NCBI GenBank assembly: GCA_017416795.1
Contig: JAFQBD010000067.1
Span: forward strand, 1 to 34,603
Direction of reading: 5' to 3'
DNA from: Bacillota bacterium
Lineage (GTDB): Bacteria > Bacillota > Clostridia > Peptostreptococcales > Anaerovoracaceae
Length of the DNA stretch: 34,603 nucleotides
Shown here in pieces: positions 24,651 through 34,167 of the stretch. Position numbers and translations under genes: made by a program. Numbering within the stretch: the stretch's first letter is position 1; the number at the start of each line of letters is the position of its first letter. The notes below the pieces were generated by a model, which saw only the letters and a program-made list of their open reading frames with translations, ran no database searches and was not told where the DNA came from.

Positions 24651-25046
24651 CTATTCTTCGTCTTCATCCTCATCATGTCTGATATCCAGAGTGCTGATGA
24701 GTTCGTCGATGTGTCTGCCATATTCCAGTGATTTGTCGATCTTGAAGATCAGATCAGGAACATGTCTCAGTTTTATCTGTCTGCCGATTTCCTTACGGAT
24801 AAAGCCCTTTGCACTGTTCAGTGCATCGAGAGTATCCTGCTGCTGAGCAGCTGCCTTTTCAGGATCTGAGTTCATGCCCAGAACGGAAAGATATACTGTC
24901 GCATAGCTTCCGTCACTGGTCACTTCAACTGCTGTTATGCTTATCATGGCAGAGAGCCTCGGGTCTTTCAGGCCTTTGAATAGAAGATCGCTGATGATCT
25001 TTCTGATTTCTTCGCCCATTCTTCCCTGTCTGTGTCCTTTAGCCAT
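24651..25046 (-). CDS. rbfA: 30S ribosome-binding factor A
   Basis: Assembly factor for the small ribosomal subunit, acting on the 16S 5' region and needed in the cold. The protein has 131 residues of type II KH fold: GRMGEEIRKIISDLLF, DPRLSAMISITAVEVTSDGS, ATVYLSVLG, then RKEIGRQIKLRHVPDLIFK and the terminal SLEYGRHIDELI. It ends in a highly acidic tail (DEDEDEE). The gene starts 12 bases after infB with CCTCCT (AGGAGG) in the gap. Confidence 0.96.
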   Translation of the reverse strand: MAKGHRQGRMGEEIRKIISDLLFKGLKDPRLSAMISITAVEVTSDGSYATVYLSVLGMNSDPEKAAAQQQDTLDALNSAKGFIRKEIGRQIKLRHVPDLIFKIDKSLEYGRHIDELISTLDIRHDEDEDEE

Positions 25047-25058
25047 TTTGCCTCCTAA

Positions 25059-27989
25059 TTAGTCTCTGGCGATTTCTTCCATAGTGAAGCATTCGATGAT
25101 ATCGCCTTCCTTGATATCATTGTAGTTTTCGATACCGATACCGCATTCATAACCCTGGTTTACTTCTCTTGCATCGTCCTTGAATCTCTTCAGTGAAGCG
25201 ATCTTACCTTCGTGGATAACGATACCGTCTCTAACCAGTCTGATCTGTTCGTTTCTTACTACCTTACCGCTTGTTACATATGCTCCGCCTACGATACCTA
25301 CGCCAGGTACCTTGAATGTATTTCTTATTTCTACTGTTCCCAGAACTACTTCCTTAAATTCAGGATCAAGCATACCCTTCATAGCGTTTTCTACGTCGTC
25401 GATGATATCGTAGATAACTCTGTATGTTCTGATCTGGATGCCTTCGCGTTCTGCGATAGCGCTTACTGCTGCACTTGGTCTTACGTTGAATCCGATGATG
25501 ATGGATCCGGAAGTTCCTGCCAGCATGATATCTGATTCGTTTACAGTACCTACGCCTGTATGAACGATCTTAACTCTTACTTCGTCGTTTGACAGCTTTT
25601 CAAGTGAAGATACGATAGCACCTACTGAACCCTGTACGTCACCCTTGATGATCAGGTTCAGGTCTTTCACTTCTCCTGCATTGATCTGGCTGAACAGTTC
25701 TTCCAGAGTTGTGCTTGAGTTTCTAGCCATCAGTTCTTCTCTCAGCTTGAGAGCTCTCGCTTCTGCGATTTCTCTTGCTGTTCTATCGTCCTTAACTGCA
25801 TTGAATACGTCGCCTGCCTGTGGTACTTCAGTCAGACCAAGTACTTCTACTGCTGTTGCAGGACCTGCGATCCTTACCTTTTCGCCCTTATCGTTAGTCA
25901 TCAGTCTGATCTTACCGGAGCATGTTCCTGCTACGATAGACTTGCCTGATTTCAGTGTTCCGTTGAGTACTAAGAGACTCGCTACAGGACCCTTAGCCTT
26001 ATCGAGACGTGCTTCAAGTACTGTACCTACTGCCAGTCTGTCAGGATTAGCCTTCAGTTCCAGAACTTCTGCCTGCAGCAGGATCATTTCCAGAAGGTTT
26101 ACGATACCTTCGCCTGTCTTAGCTGATACAGGTACACTGATAACGTCTCCGCCCCAGTCTTCTACCAGTACGCCGTTGTTAGCCAGGTCTGTCTTAACGA
26201 TATCAGGGTTTGCGCCAGGTTTATCCATCTTGTTGATAGCAACTATGATAGGAACGCCTGCAGCCTTAGCATGGCTGATGGATTCTATAGTCTGAGGTTT
26301 TACAGAGTCGTCTGCTGCTACTACCAGTACAGCGATGTCTGTTGAATGTGCACCTCTTGCTCTCATTGCTGTAAAGGCTTCGTGTCCAGGTGTGTCCAGG
26401 AATACGATCTTCTGTCCGTTGATTTCTACTTCTGAAGCACCGATGTGCTGAGTGATACCGCCGGATTCAGATGCTGTAACGTTAGTCTTTCTGATCGCGT
26501 CGAGAAGCGAAGTCTTACCGTGGTCAACGTGACCCATTACTGTGATGATAGGTGGTCTTGGCTTCAGATCTTCTTCCTTATCTTCGAATGTTTCGATGCC
26601 TTCCTCCACTTCTTCTTCCTCGATCTTACCGATCACTACCTGGATACCCAGTTCTTCTGCTAGAAGCACTACTGTGTCTTCATCGAGATTCTGGTTTACG
26701 TTAGCCATAACGCCCATCTTCATCAGCGTCATGATGATCTGTGATACTGTTGTCTTAGTCTGTTCCGCAAAACCGGCAACTGTGATTGGTACGTTGATCA
26801 TTACTGTTCCCACTGGCAGGATCACCTCTTCTACTTCTGGTTCAACAACCTTAGGCTTATTGCTCTTCTTATTTCTAACCTGCTTTTCCAGAGACTTAGG
26901 AGCCATCTTGCCCTTCTTGCCGCCTCTTTCAAGCTTTGAGAACTTATCGTGTTCTTTATCCTTATCTTTATCTCTGCTCTTCTTATCGCCTCTTCCTGCG
27001 CCCGGCTTGCTGTTCATAACCTCTGCAGGTGCTTCTTCTCTTCTTGGAGCAGGTCTTGAAGGTCTTTCGTTTCTGGCGTTTTTGTCATTCTTTCTGTCAG
27101 GTCTTTCAGGTCTGTCGCCCTGTCTTCTGTCACCCTGTCTTCTGTCTGACTGACCTCTTCTTTCTCCTCTTTCAGGTCTGTCACCCTGTCTTCTTTCAGG
27201 TCTGTCGGAGCTTCTCTTAGGTCTTTCTTCTCTCTTTTCGGCAGATTTCTTTTCTTCTGCTCTCTTTTTAGCAGCTTCTGCTCTCTTTTCTGCAGCTTCG
27301 GCTTCTTCACGTCTCACGTCTTCTGCCTTCTTTACTACCTTGAGTCTTGAAAGTCTCTTAGGAGCTTCTTCCTGCTTCGGTTCTTCTGCCTTCTTTTCTT
27401 CAGCAGGTGCATCCTTTGGTTCTTCCTTTACTTCTTCCTTTGGTGCAGCCTTTGGCGCTTCTTCTGCATTAGGTGCAGGAGCTGCCTTAGGTTCAGCCTT
27501 CGGCTCTTCGGCAGGTGCAGCCTTTGCAGCTTCCTTAGCTGCTTCTTTTTCAGCTGCTTCTCTGGCCAGTCTTTCTTCCAGCATAGCCTTTGAAACTACC
27601 GGCTTGCCTACAGGCGGCTTAGGTCTTCCTTCTACTTCTTTTGAAACTACCGGCTTGCCTACAGGCGGCTTTGCTGATGCAGTTCTTTCAGTAGTCTTAG
27701 CTGCTGCCTTAGTAGTCTTCTTTACTTCAGGAAGCTTGATGTTTGCAGCTTTTGTAGTTACTTTAGGTTCCCCTGTCTTAGCTGTACTTTCAGTCTTCTT
27801 GGCAGTTGCTCTTACCACCTTAGTCTCTGTATGTGCACCGCTTCTTAAGATCGTATTCTTAACTGCCGTAGCATTTATATCAGACAGCTCATCGCTGATC
27901 TTTGAAACTTCTATTCCCATGCTTTTAGCTTTTTCAAGCACTTCCTTGCCGGTCAGATTAAGCTCTGCTGCCAGGTCTTTTATTTTCAT
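25059..27989 (-). CDS. infB: Translation initiation factor IF-2
   Basis: GTPase that brings initiator tRNA to the 30S subunit. The protein is 976 residues from the ATG 8 bases after GGAGG (27998-28002). The N-terminal IF2_N domain ([20 protein letters not shown]) is followed by about 340 residues of disordered Ala/Glu/Pro/Lys then Arg/Asp/Gly-rich sequence ([16 protein letters not shown]), which is long for the family. A second IF2_N-like segment follows near 390-450. The G domain starts near 485 with [14 protein letters not shown], then [15 protein letters not shown] and [11 protein letters not shown]. Domains II-IV complete the protein. The N-terminal part contains an exact 32-bp DNA repeat. 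Confidence 0.97.
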   Translation of the reverse strand: MKIKDLAAELNLTGKEVLEKAKSMGIEVSKISDELSDINATAVKNTILRSGAHTETKVVRATAKKTESTAKTGEPKVTTKAANIKLPEVKKTTKAAAKTTERTASAKPPVGKPVVSKEVEGRPKPPVGKPVVSKAMLEERLAREAAEKEAAKEAAKAAPAEEPKAEPKAAPAPNAEEAPKAAPKEEVKEEPKDAPAEEKKAEEPKQEEAPKRLSRLKVVKKAEDVRREEAEAAEKRAEAAKKRAEEKKSAEKREERPKRSSDRPERRQGDRPERGERRGQSDRRQGDRRQGDRPERPDRKNDKNARNERPSRPAPRREEAPAEVMNSKPGAGRGDKKSRDKDKDKEHDKFSKLERGGKKGKMAPKSLEKQVRNKKSNKPKVVEPEVEEVILPVGTVMINVPITVAGFAEQTKTTVSQIIMTLMKMGVMANVNQNLDEDTVVLLAEELGIQVVIGKIEEEEVEEGIETFEDKEEDLKPRPPIITVMGHVDHGKTSLLDAIRKTNVTASESGGITQHIGASEVEINGQKIVFLDTPGHEAFTAMRARGAHSTDIAVLVVAADDSVKPQTIESISHAKAAGVPIIVAINKMDKPGANPDIVKTDLANNGVLVEDWGGDVISVPVSAKTGEGIVNLLEMILLQAEVLELKANPDRLAVGTVLEARLDKAKGPVASLLVLNGTLKSGKSIVAGTCSGKIRLMTNDKGEKVRIAGPATAVEVLGLTEVPQAGDVFNAVKDDRTAREIAEARALKLREELMARNSSTTLEELFSQINAGEVKDLNLIIKGDVQGSVGAIVSSLEKLSNDEVRVKIVHTGVGTVNESDIMLAGTSGSIIIGFNVRPSAAVSAIAEREGIQIRTYRVIYDIIDDVENAMKGMLDPEFKEVVLGTVEIRNTFKVPGVGIVGGAYVTSGKVVRNEQIRLVRDGIVIHEGKIASLKRFKDDAREVNQGYECGIGIENYNDIKEGDIIECFTMEEIARD
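27589..27671 (-). repeat. In-frame 51-bp-period repeat inside infB
   Basis: A 32-bp sequence at 27589-27620 recurs exactly at 27640-27671, encoding [11 protein letters not shown] twice, 17 codons apart. It lies in the disordered N-terminal region of IF-2, where repeat expansion is tolerated. Confidence 0.9.
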
Positions 27990-28003
27990 ACGCAATTCCT
28001 CCT

Positions 28004-28315
28004 TTACCGGTTTTCTCCGTATATTTCCTTCTTGATCACTTCTGAAAAATTGTTGTCACAGATTCCAAATACGCTTCTTCCCTGTGACCCGATGGCGCGT
28101 GACATTTCTTCACCGTCTCCGTACTTCACGTACTCTACGCCATGCTTTCTTATTTCTTTCATTATCTTCTTTTCGCTGTTTTCCGAAATATCTTCTGCCA
28201 GTATCATCAGCTTGATCTTTCCTTTGTTCATCCCAAAGGTGCAGGTGTTGACTCCTGCCATCAGGTTGCCTGATTTCTTGGCGAATCCAAGATAATTATT
28301 CACCTTGTTTTTCAT
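28004..28315 (-). CDS. ylxQ: L7Ae/L30e-family RNA-binding protein YlxQ
   Basis: Small ribosomal-protein-like RNA-binding protein of 103 residues. The start was taken at the ATG of MKNKVNNYLGFAKKSGNL, which matches the family N-terminus; the frame is open further upstream but runs through the end of rnpM. The start overlaps the rnpM stop by 20 bases. Family features are NYLGFAKKSGNLMAGVNT, KIKLMILAEDISENSEKKI and SRAIGSQGRSVFGICD. It probably binds a kink-turn RNA; the exact target is unknown. It lies just before infB, as in Bacillus. Confidence 0.88.
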   Translation of the reverse strand: MKNKVNNYLGFAKKSGNLMAGVNTCTFGMNKGKIKLMILAEDISENSEKKIMKEIRKHGVEYVKYGDGEEMSRAIGSQGRSVFGICDNNFSEVIKKEIYGENR

Positions 28316-28577
28316 AACTTTCCAGCTCCGTGAATATATTCTGCAGTTTTTCTTCCGATATTTCGATTTCGAAATTTCTCTGAAGACTTCTTCGCTTGCG
28401 TGCCTTTTCCATGCATGTTTTGTCAGGACAGAGATAAACACCTCTTCCCTTTGCCTTTCCTGTAGGATCCACTGTTACTTCTCCTTCGTAGCAGGCGATC
28501 CTCACAAGTTCGTTCTTCGGCTTTGATTCCATGCATCCGACACATCTGCGCATCGGTGTTTTCTTAGTTTTCGACAT
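28296..28577 (-). CDS. rnpM: YlxR/RnpM family RNA-binding protein
   Basis: The protein has 93 residues from MSKTKKTPMRRCVGC. Family signature: MRRCVGCMESKPKNELVRIA, then GRGVYLCPDKTCMEKARKRR. YlxR proteins bind RNA, and the Bacillus member has been reported to bind RNase P RNA and modulate it. The start is uncertain: an in-frame ATG at 28587-28589 is possible, and neither has a strong ribosome binding site. Either start overlaps the nusA end, so translation is probably coupled to nusA. Confidence 0.88.
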   Translation of the reverse strand: MSKTKKTPMRRCVGCMESKPKNELVRIACYEGEVTVDPTGKAKGRGVYLCPDKTCMEKARKRRSLQRNFEIEISEEKLQNIFTELESYEKQGE

Positions 28578-29667
28578 ATTCAATACCATCTTCTTCATAG
28601 TATTCATCATCATACTCTTCGAAATCTTCGTCTCCGAAGTACTGAGTATGGCTCTTGATATCTATCTTCCAGCCGCAAAGCTTAGCTGCAAGTCTTACGT
28701 TCTGACCTTCCTTACCGATAGCCAGTGACAGCTGATAATCAGGAACTACTACTGTAGCGGCCTTTTCTTCTTCATCAACCATTACTTCTTCCACCTTAGC
28801 AGGGCTCAGTACGTTCTTGATGAGGATCCTAGGATCTTCATCCCATGTAGTGATGTCGATCTTTTCTCCGAAGAGCTCATCTACGATGTTCTTTACTCTG
28901 CTTCCTGCAGTTCCTACGCATGCGCCTACAGGATCCACGTTTTCGTCTTCTGTATATACGGCGATTTTTGTTCTTGAGCCGGCTTCTCTTGCGATGCTCT
29001 TGATTTCCACAACGCCATCTTCGATTTCAGGCACTTCCAGTTCGAAGAGTCTTTCTACGAATCCCGGGTGAGTTCTTGAAAGGAATACCTGAGGTCCCTT
29101 AGTGCTCTTTCTTACATCCATGATGTAAGCCTTGATCCTGTCGTTGACTCTGTATCTTTCTCCGTGTGCTCTTTCTCCTGCAACCAGGATACCTTCGGTA
29201 TTTCCCATGTTCACGAAGATCGTTTCGTTGCTGATTCTCTGTACTGTACCTGTGATCAGGTCGCCCTGTCTGTCGATGTAGTTATCGAAGATCATGCCTC
29301 TTTCGGCTTCTCTGATTCTCTGAACTACTACCTGCTTAGCTGTCTGTGCCGCGATTCTTCCGAAATCCTTAGGAGTTACCTGGTATTCAACTACGTCGCC
29401 CACTTCATATCTAGGGTCGATTTCGAGAGCTTCTTCCAGTGAGATTTCTGTGAATTCATCTTCAACCTCTTCAACTACGTCTCTTCTCATCAGTACGTCT
29501 ACATCGCCTTCTTCTCTGTCGATGCTTACTCTTACGTTCTGAGCTGTTCCGTAGTTCTTCTTGTAAGCTGAAACCAGTGCTGATTCGATAGCTTCGATGA
29601 GGACATCCTTTGATATTCCTTTTTCTTTCACTAAATCATCGATAGCATAAATAAATTCCTTATTCAT
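28564..29667 (-). CDS. nusA: Transcription termination/antitermination factor NusA
   Basis: RNA polymerase-binding factor controlling pausing, termination and antitermination. The 367-residue protein is the short Gram-positive form without E. coli-type C-terminal repeats. The N-terminal polymerase-binding domain covers about 1-125, S1 about 130-200 (DLITGTVQRISNETIFVNMG), KH1 (DPVGACVGTAGSRVKNIVDEL) and KH2 (LAIGKEGQNVRLAAKLCGW). The last 25 residues are extremely acidic (DEDFEEYDDEYYEED), which is an extension worth noting. TAGGAGG lies 12 bases before the ATG, a long spacing. Confidence 0.97.
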   Translation of the reverse strand: MNKEFIYAIDDLVKEKGISKDVLIEAIESALVSAYKKNYGTAQNVRVSIDREEGDVDVLMRRDVVEEVEDEFTEISLEEALEIDPRYEVGDVVEYQVTPKDFGRIAAQTAKQVVVQRIREAERGMIFDNYIDRQGDLITGTVQRISNETIFVNMGNTEGILVAGERAHGERYRVNDRIKAYIMDVRKSTKGPQVFLSRTHPGFVERLFELEVPEIEDGVVEIKSIAREAGSRTKIAVYTEDENVDPVGACVGTAGSRVKNIVDELFGEKIDITTWDEDPRILIKNVLSPAKVEEVMVDEEEKAATVVVPDYQLSLAIGKEGQNVRLAAKLCGWKIDIKSHTQYFGDEDFEEYDDEYYEEDGIEYVEN

Positions 29668-29688
29668 TTTATTTTATAACCTCCTAAT

Positions 29689-30162
29689 TTAGAAAATAAC
29701 GGCCAGATTAGCTTTTGCTATTTCTGCCAACTCGAGTTCCCACTTTTTATTATCATGGTCAGTAACGGTAACTGTTTCTCCTTCTATGCTGTCAAGCACG
29801 CCCTGGATATTCTTAGTACCATCCTTGCCCTTGTATAATCTTATTTCCACTTCGCTTCCCTCATATCTCTCATAGTGAGCTTTTGTCAGAAGCGGTCTGT
29901 CCATTCCCGGTGAGGAAACTTCCAGATAATAGTTTTGTTCGATAGGATCTTCTTCATCCAGCTTTTCGCTTAAGAATCTGCTTACCTTCTCACAATCTTC
30001 TGTACCGATATAGCCTTCGCCTGATGCCATGTCGACATAGACTCTCAGAAACCAGTCCTTGCCTTCTTTAACGAATTCGATGTTGTAGAGTTCGTAGCCT
30101 TCTGCTGCGAGAAAATCCGCCATCATTTCAGCTGCGATCTCAGTGATCTTTTTCTTTGCCAT
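29689..30162 (-). CDS. rimP: Ribosome maturation factor RimP
   Basis: Assists 30S subunit maturation. The protein is 157 residues with the two expected domains: the N-terminal alpha/beta domain (GYELYNIEFVKEGKDWFLRV, EDCEKVSRFLSEKLDEED) with the family block YYLEVSSPGMDRPL, and the C-terminal SH3-like domain (GSEVEIRLYKG, TVTVTDHDNKKWELELAEIAKANL). It is the first gene of the operon, 21 bases ahead of nusA, the near-universal bacterial arrangement. Confidence 0.96.
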   Translation of the reverse strand: MAKKKITEIAAEMMADFLAAEGYELYNIEFVKEGKDWFLRVYVDMASGEGYIGTEDCEKVSRFLSEKLDEEDPIEQNYYLEVSSPGMDRPLLTKAHYERYEGSEVEIRLYKGKDGTKNIQGVLDSIEGETVTVTDHDNKKWELELAEIAKANLAVIF

Positions 30163-30204
30163 TTTCTATCCTTTTCTTGTCTTTTTAATCACAAAACTTT
30201 AATT

Positions 30205-30236
30205 ACAAAACGAAAGAGTGGGTTTTGCCCACTCTT
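30205..30236 (-). terminator. Terminator after polC, also in the rimP leader
   Basis: A perfect 9-bp stem AAGAGTGGG (30214-30222) / CCCACTCTT (30228-30236) with loop TTTTG. On the minus strand it is followed by TCGTTTTGT, a broken T tract. It lies 83 bases after the polC stop and downstream of the rimP promoter candidate. Confidence 0.8.
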
Positions 30237-30265
30237 GCTTCAATCAAATGCTATTGTCTTAAAGT

Positions 30266-30294
30266 ATATTACCACAGAAACCTTGGAATTGCAA
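30266..30294 (-). promoter_or_regulatory. Promoter candidate for the rimP-ribF operon
   Basis: Minus strand: TTGCAA (30289-30294), exactly 17 bases, TAATAT (30266-30271), with TGG just before the -10 as an extended -10. The start would be near 30259, upstream of the terminator hairpin at 30214-30236, leaving that hairpin in the leader. Confidence 0.45.
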
Positions 30295-30318
30295 GGGTTT
30301 TGTAGAAAAATTTTCTAT

Positions 30319-33300
30319 TTAAAACAGACTCATCTGTGCCGTCTCCGGCAATCCTTCCAGTACTCCGTGCTGGCGCATTTCGTCGAGGGCTGTTTTGTTG
30401 ATCTTGCCTCGTTCACTGATGTCTTCGACTGTTTCGTATGGTCTGCGCAGATATTCTTCATGGAAAGTAGTCGCAGCGCCTTCGCCTACGCCTGTGATGG
30501 CTACGAACGGCAGCAGTACCTTGCCGTCATGTGCCAGGAATCTGAGGCTGTCGGAGATGCCCAGTCTTGCCGGTGCGAATTCGTATCCGCGGGCATACAT
30601 TTCGTAGGCTACTTCCAGCACGATGAATTCGTCTTCTTCTTTTTTAGATGCATCCTTGCCTTTGCGGATTATTTCATCCATTCGTTCTTCCACGGCTTTC
30701 TGTCCGCGAAGGATGACCTTCTCATCGAAGTACTGCACCTTAGCGGTGAACCATACTGCATAGAATTCCACAGGATGGTATACCTTGTAATATGCTATGC
30801 GTGCTGACATCATTACGTATGCCACAGCGTGGGCCCTAGGGAACATGTACTTGATCTTTTTGCATGAATCTATGTACCAGTCAGGAACGTCATGCTCACG
30901 CATCAGCAGCTCCTGCTCCTCAGTCAAACCCTTACCCTTACGGACTTTTTCCATGATGGTGAAGGCGTCTGCATTAGGCAGTCCCTTGAGACGAAGATAG
31001 TTCATGATGTCGTCTCTAGTAGCGATGGCTTCCTTCATAGTCGTAACTTTGTTTACGATCAGGTCCTGGGCATTTCCCAGCCACACGTCCGTACCGTGGG
31101 AAAGCCCTGATATACGCACCAGTTCTTCGAAGCTTGTCGGCTGGATATCGTCCAGCATCTGTCTTACGAACTTGGTACCGAATTCAGGGATACCGTAGCT
31201 TCCGTGAGTGAATTTATAGTCAGGATCCTTGATGTCCAGACCTTCGGTGCCAACAAAAATCGTCATCACCTTATCGTCCTTGATCGGCACAGTCAGCGGA
31301 TCTACACCTGTCATATCCTGAAGCTGTCTGATCATGGACGGAGCATCGTGGCCCAGTATATCCAGTTTCAGCAGGTTCTGGTCGATAGAGTGATAGTCGA
31401 AGTGCGTAGTTACGATATCGGACTTCACATCATTGGCCGGGTGCTGTACAGGACAGAATTCGTATATCTCATGACCTCTAGGCACGATGATGATGCCGCC
31501 CGGATGCTGACCGGAAGTCTTCCTCACACCTTCGCAGCATGAAGTCAGTCTGTCCAGCTCGAACTTATTGACATTCATCTCACGCTCTTCGAAGTACTTG
31601 GCAACGTATCCGTAAGCAGTCTTATCCTTGATAGTGCCTATGGTTCCTGCCTTATATACGTTCTCTGAGCCAAATATCTCTTCTACGTATTTATGTGCTG
31701 TAGCCTGATATTCTCCTGCAAAGTTCAGGTCGATATCGGGCTCTTTGTTTGCTTCAAATCCAAGGAAGGTTTCGAAAGGTATGGTAAAGCCTTCCTTCCT
31801 GTACGGTGTGCCGCAGATAGGACAATTCTTATCCGGCATGTCCACTCCGCAGTCATACTGTGTGCCGTCTCCCCATTCCATGTGCTTACATTCAGGGTTT
31901 GGACAGAGGTAATGTGCTGCCAGCGGATTTACTTCAGTGATGCCTGACATAGTGGCCGCAAAGGAAGATCCTACCGATCCTCGAGAGCCTACCAGATATC
32001 CGTCTGAAAGTGATTTCTGCACCAGCATTTCAGCCGATCTGTACATCACGGCATAGCCGTTATCTATGATGGAGTTGAGTTCCTTATCGAGACGAGCTCT
32101 TATCTCTTCAGGAAGCGGCGAACCATACATTCCTTCCGCACGTTCATCGCAAACTCTTCTCAAGTAATCTTCTGCGCCGTCGATCTTAGGTGGGAACTTG
32201 CCCTTTGGTACCGGCATCATCGGCTCGATCATGTCGGCGATCTTATTCGTATTCGTTATAACTACTTCATACGCTTTTTCTTCACCAAGATAAGCGAATT
32301 CTTCCATCATCTCATCTGTAGTTCTGAAATAAAGTCCTTCGTCACCTTCAACATCCTTGAAGCCTTGTCCTGCCATGAGGATCCTTCTGTAAAGGGCTTC
32401 TTCCGCGTCGAAATAGTGAGCATCGCAAGTAGCACAGACAGGTTTATCGTATTTCTCTCCGAGAGCTACTATCTTCCTGTTGAATTCTCGCAATTCTTCT
32501 TCGCTTGAAACAGTGCCGTTCTTCAGCATGAAGCTATTGTTTGCTATTGGCTGGATCTCCAGATAATCATAGAAATCAACGAGTTCTTTCAGTCTGTCTT
32601 CATCTGCACCGCTCATAACAGCTCTGAAGATTTCTCCTGCTTCGCAAGCCGATCCCAATATAAGACCTTCCCTATGAGCAGCCAGCACTGACTTAGGGAT
32701 CCTAGGTCTTCTGTGATAATACTCAAGATGTGAAAGAGAAACCAGCTTATACAGATTCTTCAGCCCTTCTCTGTTCTGAGCGAAGATTATGATATGGTTA
32801 GTCCCTCTTCCCTTGTAATCTATAGTTCCGTCAGGTGCGATAAGACCATCATCGTCGAGAAGGTATCCTTCGCATCCGTATAATATCTTTATTTCCTTAC
32901 CGGCATGTGAAGCATCAGGGAAGCTCTGAACTACACCATGGTCAGTGATAGCCACTGCCTTATGTCCCCATTTTTCTGCAGTCTTGACCATGCGCTTCAC
33001 ATCGTTGAGCCCGTCCATGGCACTCATCTTAGTATGGGCATGGAGTTCCACACGCTTTTCGGGATATGTATCTGTTCTGTCTTTTTTCTCTATTTTTTCA
33101 ATGTTGTCAGCCATCACTGTGACACAGTTATCGAATCTGTCCCACTGAGCAAGCCCCTGGATCTTGATCCCGTCGCCCTTACCGAAGTGTTCGTCGATAT
33201 CGTCCCACTTCTCATTGAGAACGAAAGCTTTGACACAAATACTTGTCCTCTTATCAGTGATAAACAGGCTTGCTAATTTACTGTCTTCTCTGATAGTCCT

Positions 33301-34167
33301 GCTGTCCTTATTGAACAATTCGCCTTCTATAACTACATTACCGCTCTCTGAATGTATGTCTGCTATAGGAGTCGGCTGCTTAGTGATGGCAGAACCCATG
33401 ATAAGATTTCCCTTTACAGGAACATAAGTCCTGCGGCGCTTCCCTCTGAACGGTTTCTCACCGCCTGCTTTAGCTGCACCTCCGTTACCGCCGCCTGCTG
33501 CTCCAAAGCCACTGTTTCCTCCGGATCCGCCGCTTCCCGGTGCAGGTCCTGCAGCGAACGGAAGGTCTTCTGAAGATTTTTCTCTTGAAGCTGCAGCTGC
33601 TTCAGCTGCCTTTTCCTGATGCTCCTCGAAGACGATCCTTTCCTTTTCTTCCAGCTGTCTTCCGGCATCCTTGTACTCATCCGAATCGTTCTCGAAAATA
33701 ACCTGTACATCTAGTTTCAGATCGCGCTTCAAAAGCTGAGCGAACTTATCGGCAACTTCCTTATTGAGCACATCTACCGACAGCTGACCGAGGGCGAATA
33801 TGGTCAAAACGCCACCATCAAGCCTGAATCTGTCTGTATATATAGTCTTGGTAACATGGGCATATCTGCCATTTACCAGTGTGATCATGTGATAGATGTA
33901 AAACTGCAGAGCCTCTTCAGGTGTCTGAAGCAGATCCTTATATGAAAACCTCACTTCTACATCTTCTACATCGCGTAGCTGTCCCAGGATGGATCTTCTG
34001 AACTTATCGACCGCCTCATAAGGCAGCACAAAATTAAGCTCTAATTCCAGAGTGAGCGTACGGCTCTCCTCTGAAATCACAGCTTTTTTTGTTTCAAGTT
34101 TAAGGTCTTCTTTTGTCAGATTTCCCAGTTTGGAAAAATCAATCGAGTTTTCCAGTATTCTTCGCAT
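30319..34167 (-). CDS. polC: DNA polymerase III alpha subunit, PolC type, lacking the exonuclease insert
   Basis: Replicative DNA polymerase of Firmicutes, 1282 residues against about 1430-1450 for typical PolC. An N-terminal domain covers about 1-190. A charged and very Gly-rich linker (GSGGSGGNSGFGAAGGGNGG) follows. The OB domain covers about 255-365. PHP starts with H376-A-H378 and AITDHGVVQSF. PHP then continues straight through GCEGYLLDDDGL into RGTNHIIIFAQNREGLKNL, where other PolCs carry the DnaQ-like 3'-5' exonuclease. No FDxETTG-type motif occurs anywhere. The palm has VGSRGSVGSSFAA, a Cys4 zinc site (CPNPECKHMEW, NCPICG) and catalytic D811/D813 in PDIDLNF. The C-terminal PolC domains follow. 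The start overlaps ispG by 29 bases, with GAGGA only 2-3 bases before the ATG. Confidence 0.95.
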   Translation of the reverse strand: MRRILENSIDFSKLGNLTKEDLKLETKKAVISEESRTLTLELELNFVLPYEAVDKFRRSILGQLRDVEDVEVRFSYKDLLQTPEEALQFYIYHMITLVNGRYAHVTKTIYTDRFRLDGGVLTIFALGQLSVDVLNKEVADKFAQLLKRDLKLDVQVIFENDSDEYKDAGRQLEEKERIVFEEHQEKAAEAAAASREKSSEDLPFAAGPAPGSGGSGGNSGFGAAGGGNGGAAKAGGEKPFRGKRRRTYVPVKGNLIMGSAITKQPTPIADIHSESGNVVIEGELFNKDSRTIREDSKLASLFITDKRTSICVKAFVLNEKWDDIDEHFGKGDGIKIQGLAQWDRFDNCVTVMADNIEKIEKKDRTDTYPEKRVELHAHTKMSAMDGLNDVKRMVKTAEKWGHKAVAITDHGVVQSFPDASHAGKEIKILYGCEGYLLDDDGLIAPDGTIDYKGRGTNHIIIFAQNREGLKNLYKLVSLSHLEYYHRRPRIPKSVLAAHREGLILGSACEAGEIFRAVMSGADEDRLKELVDFYDYLEIQPIANNSFMLKNGTVSSEEELREFNRKIVALGEKYDKPVCATCDAHYFDAEEALYRRILMAGQGFKDVEGDEGLYFRTTDEMMEEFAYLGEEKAYEVVITNTNKIADMIEPMMPVPKGKFPPKIDGAEDYLRRVCDERAEGMYGSPLPEEIRARLDKELNSIIDNGYAVMYRSAEMLVQKSLSDGYLVGSRGSVGSSFAATMSGITEVNPLAAHYLCPNPECKHMEWGDGTQYDCGVDMPDKNCPICGTPYRKEGFTIPFETFLGFEANKEPDIDLNFAGEYQATAHKYVEEIFGSENVYKAGTIGTIKDKTAYGYVAKYFEEREMNVNKFELDRLTSCCEGVRKTSGQHPGGIIIVPRGHEIYEFCPVQHPANDVKSDIVTTHFDYHSIDQNLLKLDILGHDAPSMIRQLQDMTGVDPLTVPIKDDKVMTIFVGTEGLDIKDPDYKFTHGSYGIPEFGTKFVRQMLDDIQPTSFEELVRISGLSHGTDVWLGNAQDLIVNKVTTMKEAIATRDDIMNYLRLKGLPNADAFTIMEKVRKGKGLTEEQELLMREHDVPDWYIDSCKKIKYMFPRAHAVAYVMMSARIAYYKVYHPVEFYAVWFTAKVQYFDEKVILRGQKAVEERMDEIIRKGKDASKKEEDEFIVLEVAYEMYARGYEFAPARLGISDSLRFLAHDGKVLLPFVAITGVGEGAATTFHEEYLRRPYETVEDISERGKINKTALDEMRQHGVLEGLPETAQMSLF

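Noticed and set aside
25645..28035. Long plus-strand open frames opposite infB (216, 203 and 231 codons)
   Set aside because: They are antisense shadows of the Ala/Glu/Lys-rich infB codons, lack ribosome binding sites and read as low-complexity Ser/Leu/Phe sequence.
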